Below, piece by piece: positions 59,901 through 64,000 of a stretch of 64,000 bases of DNA. A program made the translations under genes and the position numbers. Numbering within the stretch: position 1 is the stretch's first letter; every line of letters starts with the position of its first letter. Source of the stretch: Rhizobium herbae (GTDB taxonomy: Bacteria > Pseudomonadota > Alphaproteobacteria > Rhizobiales > Rhizobiaceae); contig NZ_JAEUAO010000003.1 in the NCBI RefSeq assembly GCF_019511375.1, positions 124,001 through 188,000 of the forward strand, written 5' to 3'. The notes beneath the pieces were generated by a model that worked only from the letters and a program-made list of their open reading frames with translations, was not told where the DNA came from and searched no databases.

Positions 59901-62900
59901 TTGGTGAGCACGTTGCCGGTGGCGGGCGAGCCGCCCGAGCCGTTGGCCACCCCGCCCCTCTCGGTGGCGTCGCCTGTGTCGGCAACCGCCGTTGGCGGCG
60001 CGTTCGGTGTCGTCGACACCGTGATGTTGAAGGTCTCGTTGGCGGCAAGACTGCCGAGATCGGTGCCAGTGACCCGGACGCCGAGCGTGCCGACATCGCC
60101 GGCCGCCGGCGTGCCGCTGAAGGTCCGCGTCGCGGCATTGAAGCTCAGCCAGGCGGGCAGCGGCGCGCCATTGGCCGCATTGACCGCCGTGTAGGTGAGC
60201 GTATCGCCGCTGTCGACATCGGTGAAGGTGTTGGCCGGCAGCACCAGGGAGAAGGCCGAGCCGACGGTGGCGGTCTGGTTGGCGGTCTGGGTGGCGAGCA
60301 CCGGCGCATCGTTGGCGCCGTGGATGGTGACGGTCAGCGTCGCCGTCGAGGTGGCGCCGGCCGCATCGCGCATGGTGTAGCTGAACGCATCGGTCAGCGT
60401 ATTGGTCGACTGCCGCAGGGCCTGCACGCCGGCATTGGTCTCGTTGACGGTATAGGTGAAGGCGCCCGAGGCATTGAGCACGAGGCTGCCACGGGCACCG
60501 GCAAGCGGCGTGCCGAGCGTCCCGGCTGTCGCGCCGAAGCTGACGGCGGTGACGGTCTTGGTATCGCCGGCATCCGGGTCGGTGTCGTTGGTGAGCACAT
60601 TGCCGCTGGCGGGCGAGCCGCCCGAGCCGTTGGCCACCCCGCCCTTCTCGGTGGCGTCCCCCGTGTCGGCAACCGCCGTCGGCGCCGTGTTGCTCGAGGT
60701 CGTCGGGTTGAACAGGACATCGACCCAGTAGTTCTCGCCGTTGAAGGTGCTGCTCGGGAAGACGCTGGCCGAATTGTAGCTGTAGACACCCGCATTCGTC
60801 GGCGCCGTAAGGGGTCCATTCGTCACAGGCGACGCGAAATAGTTTCCGGTTGCCGTATAGTGTCCGTAGTTCGTGTGATACGAGACCACATAGGTCGTGC
60901 CGGCGGCGATCGCGACGGGGTTGGAAAAGCTCGCTGCCTGCCAGCCCACTCCTGACTCGTTGGTGAAGGTGACGGTCGCCAGCCTGGTTCCAGTGCTCGA
61001 CCACAGGGACCCCGTATGTGTCCCGATGTTCAAGTCGCTCTTGTAGTATCGCACGCCCGTTGCGGTGCCGGCCACTGACGATTGGAACTTCATTCCCACT
61101 TCGATCGGGTTGGAATCGACGTCCGGCACGGTGGGCGGTATGGCCGAAGCGGGAAAGAAGTTGTTGCCGGTCACCGTTACGGTGCGGCCGCTACCAGGGG
61201 TCTCCAGATTGACGCTGTCGTCGACCGCGCGAGTCTTGATGGTGAACGTGCCGGCTCTCGGCGCGACCCAGCTGTATGTCCAGGTCTCGTCTCCCACCGC
61301 CCGGTGCCACGTAGTGCCGCCGTCGGTCGAGACCTCTACCGCGGCGATGACGCCGCCAATATCGGAAGCGGTTCCGCTGATGGTGACGGCGTTGCCCACC
61401 TTCAGGGCGGTCCCGTTATTCGGCGCGGTGATCGATGATACGGGTTTTGTGCTATCCGTCGACTGGACTGCTGATGTCAGTCCGGCTTCCAAAGTGCCAG
61501 GCTGGATACCCATGTCGGCCAGCAGGTTGACCATAGCCTGCTTGACCCGCGGGTCGACCGGGGTGGCCTCGAGATCATGGTTGTCGTCGAGTCCCCACGC
61601 CCAGTAAACTGTCCCGGCGCCGAACACCAGGGCGCCGCTCGGAGCACGGTAAAGCGTCAGATTGTGGGTGGCGGTGGCCGACCCGGTCGTGGTGCCGTAG
61701 TCCAGCAAATATTGGTTTACGGGCAAGGTTGTGGACGATAGCGCGATCAGTCCAGCGGGACGAAAACCATTGTCGGGGGACTCATCCCATTCATATCCCA
61801 GATAGTTCCGCTCAAGGGTGGCCGTCTGCCCCGGCTGCAGGTTTGCCACGCTGGTATCGCGCCAGAAGCGCAGATTGGCGTCGTCATACGGGATCGTGAT
61901 CGCATCGCTTCGGTACGAGTCGACCTGGAACATGGTGCCGGTTAGCGCATTTTCCGGCCGCCCTCCTCCTACCGCGGTCGGAGAGACGAACCGCGGATCC
62001 CGGTAGGTTCCCGTCCATTGGTTGTTCGGGTCAATGGGGCCGGCTCTGGTCTCCTTGTAGCACACCAGGGTGCGATACGCTTGTGCGCCAGAACTGATGC
62101 TGGGAGCAAAGCGCGTCTCCCAGTAGACCTCGTTGCCGCTCCAAAAGCAAAGGTTCACGCCCGCATCCCGCGCGGCCTCGACATTGGTGCGCTGTTGTCC
62201 CGACCAATACTCGTCGTGGCCGACGCTCAGGAACATCTTGTGGTTCTGGATCAGGCTGCCGAGGCGATCGGAGTCCACTCCGGCCATATAGGCAACGTCA
62301 TAGCCGTTCTTCTCCAGCCACCGGATGGCCGGGTACTCGACACTGAAGATGTAATCCTGCGGCCCCGACGCGAGGCCGCCGCCCCTGGTGGTGATCGGGC
62401 GGTTGTAGCTAACCGCATATGCGCGCCCTGGGGCGGAGTCGCCCCCCGGCCCGTTGCCTTGGTACAGATTGGCGCCGCCCCAGGGGTTGTAGGCCTGCCA
62501 GGTCTCGTCCGAGGTTTGGAAGAGGACATCGCTGTTGCTGCTGTCGTCACGTACGATGAACGGAATATGGTTCTGGCCAGCGGTTCCGTCCTGGCGCACG
62601 AGCTTGGCGAAGTAGATTCCCGACACTGCGTCGGCCGGAATTGCCCAGGACGCCGAAACTGACCAGTTGCCGGCGTCGACCAAGCCGGTGGCGTTGTCAC
62701 GCAGAGGCGTCGGCTGGTTCTGGACGCCCGTATGCTGAATGGTGGCAACCTTGCGCGCTCCCATGCCGCCGTAATAACCGAGGCGATAGATGTCGATGCG
62801 ATAGTTGCTGGAATTCGTATTGATCTTGAAGCTGACGGTCTGCCCGCGATTGATGCTGATATCGGTGGCGAAGCCCTCGATATTCGAGCTGCCGGCGCCA

Positions 62901-63664
62901 TCAATCCCCCACTCACTCTCCGGGTTGCCAGGCTTCTGGTTCTCCAGAACGATCGGATTGGTCGCCGCCGCCGCGAAGACAATTTCAGAGCTGCTGGGGG
63001 CAACCGCCTCCATAGTGACCGAGCGGGGCGACGTGCTGATCGGCGTCGGCGTCGTCGCGTCGCCGGTCTCCCGGCTTCCGATCGCCAACGGGGCCACGCT
63101 CAGGGCGAGTGACGGATCACTGGTCGAAGTATCGAAGGTGCCCTCACCGCTCGGCCCAGTATCCGCATCAGCGCTCAGCCTTGTCGTCGACAACTGAACG
63201 TCCTGTTGAAGCATCGCTCCGCCAGCGTCAGCGTCATTGGGGGACGATGCGGGTTCGACTGTAACTGCGTTCGCGTTCTGCTCGAAAGGTGCAAAACTCG
63301 ACGCATTGGCGGACTGCAGAGGCGAGGTAACAGCGTCGCTTGGAACCGCCGTTTCGCTAATCGTTGCGAACGTCTGGGGCAAGGCCGGCGGTGTGATATT
63401 GGCCTGACCGTCCGTGGCGGGGATCACGCTCACTCCCTGCCCAATGTCATGCTCATTGAGAGTAGAGCTGGCGACGGTACCGACGACAAGAGCCTGATAT
63501 TTGTTCGCATCCGCAGCTTGCACGGATGTCGCAGATTGAACAGAAACCTCGCGCGTACTGGTAGACTTGCGCGACCTCCCCCTTCCGCCCACGGTCAGCC
63601 ACTGGGGAACCCAGGAATCCACTAGTAGTGAGCGGGAAGCCCACCGGCGAGCTTTGCGGTGCAT
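56957..63664 (-). CDS. giant repeat protein: DUF6605-like domain plus DUF4082, VCBS and Ig-like repeats
   Basis: This protein of about 2235 residues starts MHRKARRWASRSLLVDSWVP after GAGGGG. A low-complexity region (to about 230) precedes a domain similar to the large subunit of N,N-dimethylformamidase (DUF6605; about 235-728, with FLSVGHDEYWSGQQRTNVEA and CFWSGNEVYWETRF). An Ig-like domain (about 735-825) and a first DUF4082 module follow. Then come two copies of a 622-residue block containing two VCBS plus two putative-Ig (ALPAWLSFNAATRTFSGTP) units and one DUF4082. It ends right after the last DUF4082 (YWADVVFRPQLAG). It is likely a secreted or cell-surface adhesin-like or polysaccharide-active protein. 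I see neither a classical signal peptide nor an obvious type I secretion tail. Confidence 0.88.
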   Translation of the reverse strand: MHRKARRWASRSLLVDSWVPQWLTVGGRGRSRKSTSTREVSVQSATSVQAADANKYQALVVGTVASSTLNEHDIGQGVSVIPATDGQANITPPALPQTFATISETAVPSDAVTSPLQSANASSFAPFEQNANAVTVEPASSPNDADAGGAMLQQDVQLSTTRLSADADTGPSGEGTFDTSTSDPSLALSVAPLAIGSRETGDATTPTPISTSPRSVTMEAVAPSSSEIVFAAAATNPIVLENQKPGNPESEWGIDGAGSSNIEGFATDISINRGQTVSFKINTNSSNYRIDIYRLGYYGGMGARKVATIQHTGVQNQPTPLRDNATGLVDAGNWSVSASWAIPADAVSGIYFAKLVRQDGTAGQNHIPFIVRDDSSNSDVLFQTSDETWQAYNPWGGANLYQGNGPGGDSAPGRAYAVSYNRPITTRGGGLASGPQDYIFSVEYPAIRWLEKNGYDVAYMAGVDSDRLGSLIQNHKMFLSVGHDEYWSGQQRTNVEAARDAGVNLCFWSGNEVYWETRFAPSISSGAQAYRTLVCYKETRAGPIDPNNQWTGTYRDPRFVSPTAVGGGRPENALTGTMFQVDSYRSDAITIPYDDANLRFWRDTSVANLQPGQTATLERNYLGYEWDESPDNGFRPAGLIALSSTTLPVNQYLLDYGTTTGSATATHNLTLYRAPSGALVFGAGTVYWAWGLDDNHDLEATPVDPRVKQAMVNLLADMGIQPGTLEAGLTSAVQSTDSTKPVSSITAPNNGTALKVGNAVTISGTASDIGGVIAAVEVSTDGGTTWHRAVGDETWTYSWVAPRAGTFTIKTRAVDDSVNLETPGSGRTVTVTGNNFFPASAIPPTVPDVDSNPIEVGMKFQSSVAGTATGVRYYKSDLNIGTHTGSLWSSTGTRLATVTFTNESGVGWQAASFSNPVAIAAGTTYVVSYHTNYGHYTATGNYFASPVTNGPLTAPTNAGVYSYNSASVFPSSTFNGENYWVDVLFNPTTSSNTAPTAVADTGDATEKGGVANGSGGSPASGNVLTNDTDPDAGDTKTVTAVSFGATAGTLGTPLAGARGSLVLNASGAFTYTVNETNAGVQALRQSTNTLTDAFSYTMRDAAGATSTATLTVTIHGANDAPVLATQTANQTATVGSAFSLVLPANTFTDVDSGDTLTYTAVNAANGAPLPAWLSFNAATRTFSGTPAAGDVGTLGVRVTGTDLGSLAANETFNITVSTTPNAPPTAVADTGDATERGGVANGSGGSPATGNVLTNDTDPDAGDTKTVTAVSFGATAGTLGSALNGTYGSLVLNASGTYTYAVNETNAAVQALRQSTNTLSDAFSYTMRDAAGATATATLTVTIHGANDAPVLAAQTANQNATVGSAFSLVLPANTFTDVDSGETLTYAATAADGSALPAWLSFNAATRTFSGTPTTAGTYGVRVTATDLGGLAANETFNITASTAQTTYSLFSASNTPAQTNLNDGQQLEVGVKFQSNVAGDITGIKFYRSASDTGQNVVDLWTTAGTRLATATFTNTAASGWQTVNFASPVTIAANTTYVASYHTTGFYVATNNFYTSAVTNGPLTALSSAAAGGNGVYRYGGSATTGIFPNATYNAANYWADVVFRPTTSSNTAPTAVADTGDATEKGGVANGSGGSPASGNVLTNDTDPDAGDTKTVTAVSFGATAGTLGTPLAGARGSLVLNASGAFTYTVNETNAGVQALRQSTNTLTDAFSYTMRDAAGATSTATLTVTIHGANDAPVLATQTANQTATVGSAFSLVLPANTFTDVDSGDTLTYTAVNAANGAPLPAWLSFNAATRTFSGTPAAGDVGTLGVRVTGTDLGSLAANETFNITVSTTPNAPPTAVADTGDATERGGVANGSGGSPATGNVLTNDTDPDAGDTKTVTAVSFGATAGTLGSALNGTYGSLVLNASGTYTYAVNETNAAVQALRQSTNTLSDAFSYTMRDAAGATATATLTVTIHGANDAPVLAAQTANQNATVGSAFSLVLPANTFTDVDSGETLTYAATAADGSALPAWLSFNAATRTFSGTPTTAGTYGVRVTATDLGGLAANETFNITASTAQTTYSLFSASNTPAQTNLNDGQQLEVGVKFQSNVAGDITGIKFYRSASDTGQNVVDLWTTAGTRLATATFTNTAASGWQTVNFASPVTIAANTTYVASYHTTGFYVATDGFFTSAVTNGPLTALSSAAAGGNGVYAYGGSATTGLFPTNTYDSANYWADVVFRPQLAG
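57175..58841 (-). repeat. 1.67-kb direct repeat, copy 2 (C-terminal)
   Basis: It matches 59041-60707 at a constant offset of 1866 bases. The protein frame and the long antisense frame are identical throughout as far as I could compare. The copies differ only outside these limits. Confidence 0.85.
59041..60707 (-). repeat. 1.67-kb direct repeat, copy 1 (N-terminal)
   Basis: Partner of 57175-58841. The 1866-base period keeps the reading frame (622 codons). Each copy covers two VCBS/Ig pairs and most of a DUF4082 module. Confidence 0.85.
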
Positions 63665-63968
63665 TGCAAGCCCCTCTCGTGAAATTGGCAAAGACAAATA
63701 TCTGAGGATCGTTCCGCCAAAATTATAGTCGAAGAATAACGCCGCATATCCTACCCATTTCGACTACAGGCGGCATCCTTTCAGGTGAACGAGCCTGTGC
63801 GAGCGCACCCGTGCCCTTGAGACTACAATGGGTAGCTGAATGGCTCCCTCCCGGGACGCGTCATGTCATTCCCCTCGGAGCCGGCGCACTGTCGAAGCCC
63901 TTCGGTAGCATGGGTCCAACCGATCGGCTGCAAGGAAAAACGGCCTTTCCTTTGCGCCTCACCCTTGC
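63665..63968. other. upstream region of the giant gene, no coding sequence seen
   Basis: This AT-richer stretch precedes the giant gene. An imperfect inverted repeat, GCAAGGAAA (63929-63937 region) with TTTCCTTTGC, lies near the right end and may end a transcript or be part of the adjacent promoter. No gene is supported. Confidence 0.4.
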
Positions 63969-63997
63969 TTGACACCCCTTCTACCCCTCCATATGGT
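63969..63997 (+). promoter_or_regulatory. candidate strong sigma-70 promoter reading out of the window
   Basis: TTGACA (63969-63974), 17 bases, TATGGT (63992-63997). The -35 is preceded by C/G-rich CTTGC as in many alphaproteobacterial stable-RNA promoters (CTTGAC-N17-TATnnT). What it drives lies beyond base 64000; a tRNA or rRNA gene would fit. Confidence 0.5.
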
Positions 63998-64000
63998 TTT

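Noticed and set aside
57175-60707. possible CRISPR or phage array because of repeats
   Set aside because: The repeats are long coding units of 1866 bases, not short repeats with unique spacers.
57164-60955. two long plus-strand frames (597 and 641 codons) inside the giant gene
   Set aside because: Gly/Arg-rich antisense shadows of the repeat protein, identical in the two copies because the DNA is duplicated.

Overview
The window looks like a segment of a Rhizobiales genome, most like Rhizobiaceae (Ensifer/Sinorhizobium or Rhizobium). The evidence is a high-GC sequence, minCDE set among accessory metabolic genes, many sugar ABC transporters with ROK and LysR regulators, HWE-type signalling, and repeated promoters of the alphaproteobacterial EcfG (general stress sigma) type. 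The mix of transporters, catabolic operons and minCDE would suit a large secondary replicon, but that is inference. No rRNA, tRNA or CRISPR array is visible.

Layout. (1) 1-5.2 kb: a possible inositol-linked biosynthetic group, with inositol-3-phosphate synthase, a histidine phosphatase, a partial glycosidase-like gene, a CmoB-like methyltransferase and a two-domain phosphoribosyltransferase/kinase-like protein. (2) 5.2-24 kb: a stress island. It holds small proteins, cyanophycin synthetase and cyanophycinase, a DUF4142 protein, minCDE, a thioredoxin-reductase-like flavoprotein, a DUF6766 membrane protein, a ferritin-like DUF892 protein, a lone CheB, a CheB-CheR-PAS-HWE hybrid kinase with a response regulator, and a manganese catalase fused to DUF892. 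I read eight GGAAC-N16-NRTT-like promoters in front of these genes. (3) 24.1-32.6 kb: a LysR-controlled catabolic cluster (creatininase-like hydrolase, THI5-type ABC importer, cytosine-deaminase-like amidohydrolase, FAD oxidase, NAD(P)H oxidoreductase, RidA). The same GATGC operator element lies before both transcription units.

(4) 32.6-43.5 kb: an IS3 transposase remnant, then a ten-gene minus-strand sugar operon (binding protein, two permeases, ATPase, Gfo/Idh/MocA dehydrogenase, isomerase, alpha/beta hydrolase, ribulose-phosphate-epimerase-like protein, ROK kinase, GlcG-like protein). A divergent ROK repressor gene and a clear dyad operator lie next to it. (5) 43.5-49.9 kb: a second sugar or polyol operon (XylF/RbsB-like binding protein, permease, ATPase, SDR dehydrogenase, ROK repressor, RbsD-like mutarotase, HAD phosphatase). 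A shared ACAAATACAAATA element occurs at both its ends. (6) 50-56.2 kb: a peptide-type binding lipoprotein in an apparent two-gene operon with a membrane adenylate/guanylate cyclase, and a divergent hydroxyisobutyrate-dehydrogenase-family gene. (7) 56.2-57 kb: degenerate DNA with a drug/metabolite-transporter remnant. (8) 57-63.7 kb: a 2235-residue repeat protein containing an apparently perfect 1.67-kb duplicated segment. A candidate strong promoter points out of the right edge.

The most interesting candidates for undescribed biology are the LysR/creatininase/deaminase/FAD-oxidase/RidA pathway, the binding-protein/cyclase pair, the phosphoribosyltransferase-kinase protein beside inositol-phosphate synthase, and the dense EcfG-type regulon that includes several tiny proteins.
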